A DNA stretch of 64,000 nucleotides from an uncultured Chitinophaga sp. (lineage in GTDB: Bacteria; Bacteroidota; Bacteroidia; Chitinophagales; Chitinophagaceae). The first letter of the stretch is position 1. Every line of letters begins with the position of its first letter. Of this stretch, positions 17,411 through 26,172 are shown in pieces. The translations under genes and the position numbers were made by a program. The stretch is taken from contig NZ_CALEJS010000042.1 of the NCBI RefSeq assembly GCF_937898475.1, positions 186,001 to 250,000 of the forward strand, read 5' to 3'. The notes beneath the pieces were generated by a model. The model made no database searches, had not been told where the DNA came from, and worked only from the letters and a program-made list of their open reading frames with translations.

Positions 17411-18406
17411 TTGAAAGTGAAACAAAAAGTTCTTATCACAGGCGCCAGTGGGTTTGTGGGGTTTCATCTGATCGAGGCAGCATTAAAAGCAGGGCTGGAA
17501 GTACATGCAGCCGTAAGGTCATCCAGCCGTATCGATCACCTGCAGGGATACGAGGTGCAGTATGTTTCCCCGGATTTTAGCAACGCAGCTTCCATCAGGG
17601 AAGTATTGGAAGATAAACAATATGATTACGTGATACATGCGGCCGGTATCACAAAAGCTTTTTCAGATGAAGAATATAATGCGGTAAACGCCGGCTATAC
17701 TAAAGCGCTGGCAATGGCCGTTAAAAGTGCAGCAACACCGCTGAAAAAATTTGTTTTTATCAGCAGCCTGGCGGCTTTGGGGCCTATCGCTTATGATGCG
17801 GTGACTCCTATCTGTGAGAACAGTGAACCAAAGCCGGTTACAGGATACGGAAGAAGTAAACTATTAGCAGAGCAATACTTACAGCAGATCGAAGGGCTTC
17901 CGCTGATCACTCTCCGCCCTACTGCTGTTTATGGTCCCCGCGATAAGGACATTTTCATTATGTTCAAACTGATCAGCCGCGGATTTGAACCATATATCGG
18001 CAGAAAGCAGCAACGCTTCAGCTTTCTGTACGTGAAAGACCTGGCAAAAGCCACCATAGAAGCGCTTACATCGCCTAGTACAGGCACCTACAACTTGTCA
18101 GACGGAAATGTGTATGACCGCTATGCCCTTGCAGACGTTGCGAAACGATTGCTGGGCAGGCAGACCTGGAAAGTGCATATTCCTTTCGGAATTGTGCAGG
18201 TAATTGCCAGCACGCTGGAAAGAATGCCTTCCCGGGGTAAAACGGCGCCGGCGCTCAACAGGGAAAAACTGAATGAGCTTACTGCGCCGAACTGGTACTG
18301 TAGCATTGAAAAAAGCAGGACAGAACTGCATTTTTCACCGGACTATGACCTTGAAAAAGGCCTGGCCGAGACACTGCAATGGTACAGGGACAATAAATGG
18401 TTATAG
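17411..18406 (+). CDS. NAD(P)-dependent epimerase/dehydratase-family reductase, candidate ketosphinganine/ceramide reductase
   Basis: A 331-residue extended short-chain dehydrogenase. The dinucleotide-binding TGASGFVGFHL lies at the N-terminus and the active-site Tyr-x3-Lys is GYGRSKLLAEQ near residues 144-154. Members of this family act as the 3-keto reductase of bacterial ceramide synthesis (CerR in Caulobacter), and the location between the acyltransferase and inositol genes fits. There is no ATG start: TTG at 17411 or GTG at 17417 must be used, with a 77-base gap upstream. The precise substrate, ketosphinganine or ketoceramide, is not resolved. Confidence 0.78.
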   Translation: MKVKQKVLITGASGFVGFHLIEAALKAGLEVHAAVRSSSRIDHLQGYEVQYVSPDFSNAASIREVLEDKQYDYVIHAAGITKAFSDEEYNAVNAGYTKALAMAVKSAATPLKKFVFISSLAALGPIAYDAVTPICENSEPKPVTGYGRSKLLAEQYLQQIEGLPLITLRPTAVYGPRDKDIFIMFKLISRGFEPYIGRKQQRFSFLYVKDLAKATIEALTSPSTGTYNLSDGNVYDRYALADVAKRLLGRQTWKVHIPFGIVQVIASTLERMPSRGKTAPALNREKLNELTAPNWYCSIEKSRTELHFSPDYDLEKGLAETLQWYRDNKWL

Positions 18407-18510
18407 CAACAACATTGAAAAAAGACAAGCACCCGTATGGATCTTTACTTACAGAAGGATTGTAAGCGCAAGTTCCGTCCGGTAATTCAAAACAAACAAA
18501 TGTTAATCGG

Positions 18511-19836
18511 ATGAAACAACAAGTTCAAGAAGCAAAGGGCAAACTGGGTATCCTCATACCAGGGCTCGGCGCTGTCGCAACTACCGTGATAGCCGGTGTG
18601 GAGGCCGTTAAGAAAGGCCTGGCCCAACCTACCGGCTCCCTCACTCAGACAGGCAGTATCCGCCTGGGAAAACGAACCGAGAACAGAACCCCCAAGATCA
18701 AGGATTTTGTACCCCTCACAGACCTGAACGACATAGTATTTGGCGGCTGGGATGTGTATGAAGACAATGTGTACCAGGCTGCCGTAAAGGCAGGTGTACT
18801 GGACCCCTACCTCCTGAAGGCCATCCAGCCCGAACTGGAGGCCCTGGTTCCCATGAAAGCAGCGTTCGACAAGAACTATGTAAAGAACCTGGACGGCACC
18901 AACATCAAGCAGTACGATACCAAATATAACCTGGCCCTGGATGTTATGAAGGATATTGAAACCTTCAAGGCAAAGCACAACTGCGACCGTATTGTAATGG
19001 TATGGTGCGGTTCTACGGAGATCTTCCATGAAACTTCAGATGTGCATGACAGTCTGGCAAGTTTTGAGCAAGGCCTGAAAGATAATGACAGCCGTATTGC
19101 CCCCAGCATGATTTACGCCTACGCGGCCCTCAGGCTGGGAGTACCCTACTGCAATGGCGCGCCCAATCTGACTGTAGACATTCCCGCCCTGGTAGAACTG
19201 TCCAGAGAAACAGAGACCCCCATTGGCGGAAAGGACTTCAAAACCGGACAAACGCTCATGAAGACCATTCTGGCACCAGGTTTGCATGCAAGGGCCCTCG
19301 GCGTACAGGGTTGGTTCTCCACCAATATCCTGGGTAACCGGGACGGATGGGTACTGGACGATCCGGATAATTTCAAGACCAAAGAGGTGTCCAAACTAGG
19401 GGTACTGGAGGACATTTTCCGTCCTGATCTTAATCCGGAGCTGTATGGAGAACTATACCACAAGATCAGGATCAATTACTATCCGCCCCGTGGCGATAAT
19501 AAGGAAAGCTGGGATAATATCGACATTTTTGGATGGCTGGGCTATCCGATGCAGATAAAGATCAATTTCCTATGCCGTGATTCTATCCTGGCAGCGCCCA
19601 TCGTGCTGGATCTGGCACTTTTCATAGACCTGGCCAAAAGGGCCGGAATGTCTGGCATACAGGAATGGTTGTCGTTCTACTTCAAATCACCGCAGACTGC
19701 GCCTGGTTTGAGACCGGAACACGATATTTTCAAACAGCTGATCAAACTCGAAAATACCCTGCGCCATATGATGGGTGAAGACTTAATCACTCACCTGGGA
19801 CTGGATTATTACGAAGAGACCGTAGAACAATCATGA
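18511..19836 (+). CDS. ino1: myo-Inositol-3-phosphate synthase
   Basis: A 441-residue NAD-dependent isomerase converting glucose 6-phosphate to myo-inositol 3-phosphate. The Rossmann motif GILIPGLGAVATTVIAG is at about residues 12-28. Conserved blocks VMVWCGSTEI, the PYCNGAPNLTVDIPAL segment, GGKDFKTGQT and KSPQTAPG follow. The stretch ending SWDNIDIFGWLG is the usual catalytic-domain segment. It supplies the inositol phosphate head group for the CDP-alcohol phosphotransferase three genes downstream. It overlaps the PgpA-like gene by 4 bases (ATGA). Confidence 0.93.
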   Translation: MKQQVQEAKGKLGILIPGLGAVATTVIAGVEAVKKGLAQPTGSLTQTGSIRLGKRTENRTPKIKDFVPLTDLNDIVFGGWDVYEDNVYQAAVKAGVLDPYLLKAIQPELEALVPMKAAFDKNYVKNLDGTNIKQYDTKYNLALDVMKDIETFKAKHNCDRIVMVWCGSTEIFHETSDVHDSLASFEQGLKDNDSRIAPSMIYAYAALRLGVPYCNGAPNLTVDIPALVELSRETETPIGGKDFKTGQTLMKTILAPGLHARALGVQGWFSTNILGNRDGWVLDDPDNFKTKEVSKLGVLEDIFRPDLNPELYGELYHKIRINYYPPRGDNKESWDNIDIFGWLGYPMQIKINFLCRDSILAAPIVLDLALFIDLAKRAGMSGIQEWLSFYFKSPQTAPGLRPEHDIFKQLIKLENTLRHMMGEDLITHLGLDYYEETVEQS

Positions 19837-20291
19837 TCAGATTTCATCAGTTGATCTCTACCAGCCTGGGGATAGGGTACATAGGCAAAGGAGCGGGTAC
19901 GGTAGCTGCAGTGGTAACGGCCCTGGCTTGGTACATGCTGCAGGCTGGAGAGATCTCCGATATTTCCATGCAATGGGGGATTACCCTCCTGATCGTGGTG
20001 CTGGGCACCTGGAGTGCCAGCGAAGTAGAAAAGAACTGGGGCAAAGACAATCAGAAAGTGGTGATTGACGAAGTGGCAGGTATGTGCATCAGCCTGCTGA
20101 TGCTGCCGCCGAGTTTACTATATATAGCGGCTGGCCTGGTACTGTTCCGCTTTTTTGATATTGCTAAACCGTTGTATATCCGTAAAGCGGAGCGCCTGCC
20201 GGGTGGCTGGGGTGTAATGCTGGACGATATACTGGCAGGGGTGTACGCCAACCTGCTTTTACAGATCGCATTCAGATCTAAACTGTTTTAG
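19833..20291 (+). CDS. PgpA-family lipid phosphatase, candidate phosphatidylinositol-phosphate phosphatase
   Basis: A 152-residue membrane protein of the phosphatidylglycerophosphatase A family: ISTSLGIGYIGKGAGTVAA at the N-terminus and the metal-binding VVIDEVAGM near 75-83, with three or four hydrophobic segments. In Bacteroides thetaiotaomicron the analogous gene in the inositol lipid cluster removes phosphate from phosphatidylinositol phosphate to give phosphatidylinositol. That role is likely here because the neighbours are the inositol-phosphate synthase and the CDP-alcohol phosphotransferase. A general phosphatidylglycerol role cannot be excluded. Confidence 0.85.
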   Translation: MIRFHQLISTSLGIGYIGKGAGTVAAVVTALAWYMLQAGEISDISMQWGITLLIVVLGTWSASEVEKNWGKDNQKVVIDEVAGMCISLLMLPPSLLYIAAGLVLFRFFDIAKPLYIRKAERLPGGWGVMLDDILAGVYANLLLQIAFRSKLF

Positions 20292-20296
20292 AATAA

Positions 20297-20683
20297 ATGG
20301 CGACCTTTATAAAAGCGACCTTTTTCAAAGCGCAGGCCGCCTCTTTGGCTGCCACAGGTTTCGACTTTTTGACCACAATCGTTTTGGTGAATGTATTCGG
20401 TTGGTGGTATCTGGCAGGTAGTATAACGGGAACTATCGCCGGCGGTTTGCTCAATTTCATGATGGGCAGGCTGTGGGCATTCAATGCCGCAGAAGGGAAA
20501 ATGGAATGGCAGTTCATTAAATATGTGCTGGTGTGGACCGGCAACCTCCTGCTGAATGCAGCGGGGGTATTCATTATCACGCAATACATGGGTCTTAACC
20601 CTGTGCTGTCCAAAGTAATTACATCAATTGTGGTAGGCATAGGGTATAATTATGTGTTGCAAAAGAAATTTGTTTTCAGATGA
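20297..20683 (+). CDS. GtrA family membrane protein
   Basis: A 128-residue protein with four membrane helices and typical GtrA features: FFKAQAASLAATGFDFLTT at the start, a central NFMMGRLWAF segment, and a basic C-terminus with YNYVLQKKFVFR. GtrA proteins are thought to flip polyprenyl-linked sugars or act in lipid glycosylation. Embedded 5 bases after the phosphatase and overlapping the next gene by 4, it may help move an inositol lipid intermediate; that is inference. Confidence 0.88.
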   Translation: MATFIKATFFKAQAASLAATGFDFLTTIVLVNVFGWWYLAGSITGTIAGGLLNFMMGRLWAFNAAEGKMEWQFIKYVLVWTGNLLLNAAGVFIITQYMGLNPVLSKVITSIVVGIGYNYVLQKKFVFR

Positions 20684-23247
20684 AGAAGCGTATGGATCAT
20701 AGCTTGGAAAAGATAAGCCTGATCTTTTTATTTTTATTGACCGTCTGCTCGGTAAGATTGGCTGCGCAGACCACTACTGTCAGCGGAACCATCACAGACG
20801 CAAAGCAGAAGGCCCCTATGCCCTTTGTAAACGTATTTATTCCGGGTACCAGCATTGGTACACAAACGGATGTAAACGGAAAATTCAGCCTTCAGTTCAC
20901 CGGTAACCGCGACAGTCTGCATATTGCCAGCCTGGGGTACAAGACCTTTCGTATGAAGATTGCCAACGGCACCAACCAGGTCATTAACGTAAGGCTGGAG
21001 ACCACTTCCCGCATGCTGGGAGAGGTGATTGTAAAAAGCGGCAAGCGTGAACGTTACCGCAACAAGAATAACCCGGCGGTAGAACTGATCCGCCTCGTGA
21101 TAGACAACAGGGACAAAAACCGTATCGAACACTACAATTATACCCAGTATAACCAGTACGAAAAACTGGAATTTGCTTTAAGTAACAGCACAGAGAAATT
21201 CCAGAAAAGCCGCTTCCTCAAGAAGTATAAATTCATATTCGACAACAGGGATACTACCAAGGTAGAGGGCAAAGCGTTGCTGCCTGTTTACCTGGAGGAA
21301 ATATCTTCTGATATATACTACCGGAAAGATCCTGAAAAGAAGAAAGAGATTGTAAGAGGAGAAAAAAAGGTAAGCTTTGAGGACTTTATTGACAACCAGG
21401 GCCTTAGCCAGTACCTGAACCATATTTACCAGGACTACGATATTTATGACAACAACCTGATGTTGTTCACAAACCAGTTCCTGAGCCCGATTGCCAATGC
21501 CGGGCCTACTTTCTATAAATATTTTATTACCGATACCGTTGTAAACGAAGAGGGTACCAAGCTGGTGGAGATGGAATTTGTGCCCAGGAACCAGACAGAC
21601 CTCCTGTTGCAGGGTAAGCTGTATGTGACGCTGGACGGCAATTATGCCATCCGGAAAGCAGACATGACAGGTAATAAACGTACCAATATTAACTGGGTAA
21701 GAGATTTCCGTGTGATCCAGGAATTTGAGAAGGCGCCCGATGGCAGGTTTTATACCAGTAAGAAAACACTGCAGGCCGATTTTACCCTGTTTGCCAATAG
21801 CAAAGGCGGTGTTTATGGTGAACGCACAGTATCGGTGAAAGACTTTGAAATTAACAAGCAGTTGCCGGATGACTTCTATAAAGGGGCAGCCCAGGTAAAA
21901 GCAGACAGCGTTTCACAGGTACCGGAGTCTTTCTGGGCAGAGAACCGGCACGATACGCTTACCGGTCCGGAGTCAAAAGTATATGCCAATATTGACAGCC
22001 TGCAGCACATGCGTTCTTTCAGGCGTACAATGGACATTATTACCCTGCTGCTGGCAGGTTACAAGCAGTTTGGGCCTATTGAGGTAGGACCAGTAAATAC
22101 TTTTTACAGCTTCAACCCTGTAGAAGGTTTCCGTGGACGCCTGGGCGGCCGTACCACTCCGAGGTTCAACAAGAGCATTTACCTGGAATCTTATGGCGCC
22201 TACGGTTTCAAGGATAAAAAATGGAAGTACTACTTTGGTGGTACTTACTCCTTCACCCACCGTTCTATCTGGGAGTTCCCGGTACGCTCGTTGTCTGCCA
22301 ACTACCAGCACGACATGAAGATACCTGGCCAGGAACTGCAGTTTGTGCAGGAGGATAACTTCCTCTTGTCTTTCAAACGCGGTAATAACGACAAGTGGTT
22401 ATATAACGATATCTATAATATTACTTACCTGCACGAGCTGCAAAACCATACCTCATTCAAGCTGGGCTTTAAGAACTGGCGGCAGCAGCCGGCGGGCAGC
22501 CTTGCCTACATCAAGGGACAGGTAGCGCAGGATAGCATCCGCCGGATCACTACGCAGGAGTTCTCACTGCAGTTCAGGTGGGCGCCGCACGAACAGTTCT
22601 ACTCTGGTAAGAATTTCCGTGTACCCATCCCGAACAAATACCCGATCGTTTCACTGACAGGTACCGTAGGGGTGAAAGGATTGCTGGGTGGCCAGTACAA
22701 CTACCAGAACCTGCAGCTGAACATCTATAAAATGATGTACCTGTCGCCCATCGGTTACAGTGAGGTGGTGCTGGAAGGCGGCTATACCTTTGGAAAGGTA
22801 CCCTTCCCGCTGCTAACCATCCACCATGCCAACCAGACCTATGCTTACCAGCTGGAGTCTTACAACCTGATGAACTTCCTGGAGTTTGTGAGTGATCACT
22901 ACGCCAGCCTGAATATAGACCACCATTTCAACGGCTTTATCTTCAATAAGATACCGCTGATGAAACGCCTGAAACTGCGTGAGGTGGCTGCCGTAAAGGT
23001 GCTGGTAGGCGGTGTGAGGAAGGAAAACATGCCGGAGAACGACCCCTCACTGTTCAATTTCCCGGTGGGTAAAGACGGGGTTCCTGCCACCTATACCCTT
23101 AGCGACGGGCCATATGTGGAGGGCAGTGTAGGTATTGCCAATATCTTCAGACTGATCAGGGTAGACCTTGTGAAACGCTTTACCTACCTGGATCATCCTG
23201 ATATTTCCAGCTGGGGTATAAGAACCCGCGTACGATTTGATTTTTAG
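20680..23247 (+). CDS. DUF5686 / carboxypeptidase-regulatory-like outer-membrane protein
   Basis: An 855-residue secreted protein. After a signal peptide (ends near RLAAQ) comes a carboxypeptidase-regulatory-like domain (about 30-110, TVSGTITDAKQKAPMPFVNV), then a long DUF5686 region whose second half looks like an outer-membrane beta-barrel with a C-terminal RTRVRFDF strand. The function of the family is unknown. It overlaps gtrA by 4 bases. Its place inside a lipid operon suggests a role in lipid delivery to, or organisation of, the outer membrane, but this is speculative. Confidence 0.82.
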   Translation: MKKRMDHSLEKISLIFLFLLTVCSVRLAAQTTTVSGTITDAKQKAPMPFVNVFIPGTSIGTQTDVNGKFSLQFTGNRDSLHIASLGYKTFRMKIANGTNQVINVRLETTSRMLGEVIVKSGKRERYRNKNNPAVELIRLVIDNRDKNRIEHYNYTQYNQYEKLEFALSNSTEKFQKSRFLKKYKFIFDNRDTTKVEGKALLPVYLEEISSDIYYRKDPEKKKEIVRGEKKVSFEDFIDNQGLSQYLNHIYQDYDIYDNNLMLFTNQFLSPIANAGPTFYKYFITDTVVNEEGTKLVEMEFVPRNQTDLLLQGKLYVTLDGNYAIRKADMTGNKRTNINWVRDFRVIQEFEKAPDGRFYTSKKTLQADFTLFANSKGGVYGERTVSVKDFEINKQLPDDFYKGAAQVKADSVSQVPESFWAENRHDTLTGPESKVYANIDSLQHMRSFRRTMDIITLLLAGYKQFGPIEVGPVNTFYSFNPVEGFRGRLGGRTTPRFNKSIYLESYGAYGFKDKKWKYYFGGTYSFTHRSIWEFPVRSLSANYQHDMKIPGQELQFVQEDNFLLSFKRGNNDKWLYNDIYNITYLHELQNHTSFKLGFKNWRQQPAGSLAYIKGQVAQDSIRRITTQEFSLQFRWAPHEQFYSGKNFRVPIPNKYPIVSLTGTVGVKGLLGGQYNYQNLQLNIYKMMYLSPIGYSEVVLEGGYTFGKVPFPLLTIHHANQTYAYQLESYNLMNFLEFVSDHYASLNIDHHFNGFIFNKIPLMKRLKLREVAAVKVLVGGVRKENMPENDPSLFNFPVGKDGVPATYTLSDGPYVEGSVGIANIFRLIRVDLVKRFTYLDHPDISSWGIRTRVRFDF

Positions 23248-23308
23248 AACGCATATATTATCAGGATATTTGTGTAATTATTGATGATCAACTTTATGCG
23301 TATTATGT

Positions 23309-24586
23309 ATGAAAAAGAGCACATTCAGAGATAAACTACAGCAGGGCATCTACGTGATCATCAATCCTTTGGTAAAGGGATTGATAAAAATGGGACTGAC
23401 TCCTAATGCGGTGACAACCATAGGTTTAATACTGAACATTGGAGTAGCCGCTATATTTATAGTAGGGGCGGAGAAGAGCAACCGGGGCGAGCTTGGATAT
23501 GTGGGCTGGGCGGGCGCCCTGATCCTGTTTGCCGGCCTGTTTGACATGCTGGACGGGCAGGTGGCCCGCCTGGGGAAGATGAGCTCCAAATTCGGAGCAT
23601 TGTATGATTCTGTACTGGACCGCTACAGTGAGCTGGTGCTGTTCCTGGGCATCTGTTATTACCTGGTGGCACACCACTACTTTCTTAGTTCCCTGTTTGC
23701 GTTCATTGCCATGATCGGCTCCATGATGGTAAGCTATACCAGGGCACGCGCAGAAGGCCTGGGAATTGAGTGTAAAGGCGGCCTGATGCAAAGGCCAGAG
23801 CGGGTGGTACTGATAGCCCTGTCTGCCATTGGCTGCGGGGTGGCCGGCCATTATATAGGAGGGAATTATAAACTGTATATTCCGGGATTCCCCTTTCATG
23901 TGTTCGAAACCATGTCTATCTTTACGATCCCAATAACTATTCTGGCTATTATGAGCAATATAACTGCGATCAACCGTCTGAGGGAGTCAAAAAAAGCAAT
24001 GGAGCAGCAACAGCAGGAAGAGCGCAAAAGCAAACCGGCGGGTAAACAACTAATTGCCTGGATAGGCCTGTTTGTCATGATGGTTACGGGTACTGCAGCA
24101 CAGGCAGGCGGACCAGAAAGACCTAATTTTCCTGTGCCCAGCGGCATACCCAATATGTTGTTCTACCTGCAGCGTACACCCAACGCCAATACCATCATAT
24201 ATGATCTGAATGTAGACAAGGATGGTAAACTGAATGCAGACGATCCGGTAAACGTGTACTGGATTCGTTACACCGAAGGTGGCACTAAGAAAGGACTCAA
24301 CTTTATACAGCGTAAATTTGCCTATGGTATTAAGGTGAAAAAGCTGGCTGAAGATAAATATGAGATCAAATCGGTGGCATATGACAAACACCCTATGTAT
24401 CTGATGAAATCTGATAAAGGCAAATACCAGATCTTCACCAAGATAAACGATACCATGGCAGCGCTGAGCAGTATCTGGATCCAGATTGAAGGAGGCACTT
24501 TCTGGGTACCCAATGTGGTGTATATTGAGATGAAGGGAATTGATCCTGCTACCGGTGCTGAGACGCTGGAGCGTTTTAAACCATAA
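23309..24586 (+). CDS. CDP-alcohol phosphotransferase fused to DUF4833, candidate phosphatidylinositol-phosphate synthase
   Basis: A 425-residue fusion. Residues 1-225 are a membrane CDP-alcohol phosphotransferase with the complete DG-x2-AR-x8-G-x3-D-x3-D site: Asp82, Gly83, Ala86, Arg87, Gly96, Asp100 and Asp104. It would transfer the phosphatidyl group of CDP-diacylglycerol to inositol phosphate. A Gln/Glu/Lys-rich linker (about 227-246) and a hydrophobic segment (248-264, ending GTAAQA, which also resembles a signal-peptide end) lead into a DUF4833-like domain (270-425) likely outside the cytoplasm. The two halves could once have been separate genes. The frame is continuous with no sign of error. 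Confidence 0.85.
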   Translation: MKKSTFRDKLQQGIYVIINPLVKGLIKMGLTPNAVTTIGLILNIGVAAIFIVGAEKSNRGELGYVGWAGALILFAGLFDMLDGQVARLGKMSSKFGALYDSVLDRYSELVLFLGICYYLVAHHYFLSSLFAFIAMIGSMMVSYTRARAEGLGIECKGGLMQRPERVVLIALSAIGCGVAGHYIGGNYKLYIPGFPFHVFETMSIFTIPITILAIMSNITAINRLRESKKAMEQQQQEERKSKPAGKQLIAWIGLFVMMVTGTAAQAGGPERPNFPVPSGIPNMLFYLQRTPNANTIIYDLNVDKDGKLNADDPVNVYWIRYTEGGTKKGLNFIQRKFAYGIKVKKLAEDKYEIKSVAYDKHPMYLMKSDKGKYQIFTKINDTMAALSSIWIQIEGGTFWVPNVVYIEMKGIDPATGAETLERFKP

Positions 24587-24601
24587 AAGAAGAAGAGAGC
24601 T

Positions 24602-25222
24602 ATGCCTAAGAATTATATATCAAATTCCAGTGAATCTACCAGGATGTTTAAGAATGGCTTCCTGGAGAGCTTATCTAAAGTGCATTTTTCTGTACCGCTG
24701 ATCATCTATGTTCCCGTTGTTCTTTACTTTTCCTGGAGAGCATTGTTTCAGGCAGACATGGGTATACTGCTTTTCTTTGGCTGTTATGCCGGCGGCCTTT
24801 TCTTATGGTCGTTTACGGAATACATCTTACACCGTTTCGTATTCCATTTTGTACCGAAATCCAAATGGGGACTGCGGCTGCATTTTATATTCCACGGGGT
24901 GCATCATGATTTTCCAAAAGACCGGCTTCGCCTGGTGATGCCACCCTCGGTAAGCATTCCGCTGGCCTTTGGTTTTTATTTCCTGTTTGCCGCATTGATA
25001 GATCCTCCTTATTTGTATGCGGTATTCCCGGGATTTGTAACGGGATACCTGTTCTATGATATGATCCACTATGCAATACATCACGTTAACATCAATAGTG
25101 GTATCTGGCTGAAGATCAAAAAGCACCACATGCTACACCATTACCAGGATGCCGATAAGGGATACGGTGTTAGCTCTTCGTTCTGGGACAAGATCTTCAG
25201 ATCGGATTTTATAAAGAAATGA
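24602..25222 (+). CDS. Sterol desaturase/fatty acid hydroxylase family protein
   Basis: A 206-residue integral membrane di-iron enzyme. The histidine boxes are all present: HRFVFHF (His77, His82), HFIFHGVHHDF (His94, 98, 101, 102), HYAIHHVN, and HHMLHHYQ near the end. The layout is like fatty acid 2-hydroxylase (FA2H/Scs7), which hydroxylates the N-acyl chain of ceramides. In this operon it probably adds a hydroxyl to the acyl or long-chain base of the sphingolipid. It begins 15 bases after the previous gene and overlaps the next by 4. Confidence 0.85.
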   Translation: MPKNYISNSSESTRMFKNGFLESLSKVHFSVPLIIYVPVVLYFSWRALFQADMGILLFFGCYAGGLFLWSFTEYILHRFVFHFVPKSKWGLRLHFIFHGVHHDFPKDRLRLVMPPSVSIPLAFGFYFLFAALIDPPYLYAVFPGFVTGYLFYDMIHYAIHHVNINSGIWLKIKKHHMLHHYQDADKGYGVSSSFWDKIFRSDFIKK

Positions 25223-26172
25223 CGATGGACACGCTTTCAACGGTAACTGGCACAACTTCTTTCTATAGTCGCAAAACAATACTGCTCACCAGCCTGATCA
25301 GCGTAGGTTACCTGCTGCTGTCTGCACTGCTGGTAGGCTTTAAAACAGATCAGCTGGTACTGGTGGGGCTGTTCAACGCGTTATTCTACCTTACCCGCGG
25401 CACACGCAGGTTTATTATCGGTTTTTCCATTTTCATTGTTTACTGGATACTGTACGACTATATGAAGGCTTTTCCCAACTATGAATTTGGGAAAGTGCAC
25501 ATAGCCAGTATCTACCATGCGGAAAAGGACATCTTCGGCATTGCATCGCCGGAAGGAATGGTAACCCCCAATGAGTACTGGCGCCTGCATAGCGCCACCT
25601 TCCTGGACATCATGTGCGGTTGCTTCTATCTGTGCTGGATACCATTGCCATTGGTATTTGCGGTGTACCTGTTCTATAGCAACCGGATGCAGTTCTTTCA
25701 TTTTATGTTCATCTTCCTGCTGGTGAACCTGATCGGTTTTGTGATCTATTACATTTACCCGGCAGCCCCACCCTGGTATGTGCAACTGCATGGTTTTGAG
25801 CTGGAGCCACATACACCCGGCAATACGGCGGGCCTGATCAGGTTTGACCAGTTCTTCCAGGTAAATATCTTCCAGGGGCTGTATGCCAAGGGCTCCAATG
25901 TATTTGCGGCAATGCCTTCACTACACTCGGCTTATCCCCTGATCGTGCTGGTGTTTGCGTTGAGGACCAGGAGTATTTTCTTTAAGGTGCTGGCAGCTAT
26001 TGTAACACCCGGTATCTGGTTTGCGGCAGTATATACCAGTCACCACTATATACTTGATGTGCTGGCAGGTATTATATGTGCAGCTGCAGGCATTCTGCTA
26101 TATGAAAAGGTACTGTGCAGAAAGTATTTCTTCCTGGGCTTTCTGCAGTATTTAAACAGGCATACTTCCTGA
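25219..26172 (+). CDS. PAP2-family membrane enzyme, candidate inositol phosphorylceramide synthase (AUR1-like)
   Basis: A 317-residue protein with about seven membrane helices and the two AUR1/PAP2 signatures, AMPSLHSAYP (near 230-239) and YTSHHYILDVLAG (near 273-285), giving the His-His-Asp catalytic set. The first PAP2 Lys/Arg motif is not of the classic form, as in fungal AUR1. Such enzymes move phosphoinositol from phosphatidylinositol to ceramide, which would complete the pathway encoded upstream. It is the last gene of the operon; its TGA (26170-26172) directly abuts the stop codon of the convergent ctaD. Confidence 0.8.
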   Translation: MTMDTLSTVTGTTSFYSRKTILLTSLISVGYLLLSALLVGFKTDQLVLVGLFNALFYLTRGTRRFIIGFSIFIVYWILYDYMKAFPNYEFGKVHIASIYHAEKDIFGIASPEGMVTPNEYWRLHSATFLDIMCGCFYLCWIPLPLVFAVYLFYSNRMQFFHFMFIFLLVNLIGFVIYYIYPAAPPWYVQLHGFELEPHTPGNTAGLIRFDQFFQVNIFQGLYAKGSNVFAAMPSLHSAYPLIVLVFALRTRSIFFKVLAAIVTPGIWFAAVYTSHHYILDVLAGIICAAAGILLYEKVLCRKYFFLGFLQYLNRHTS

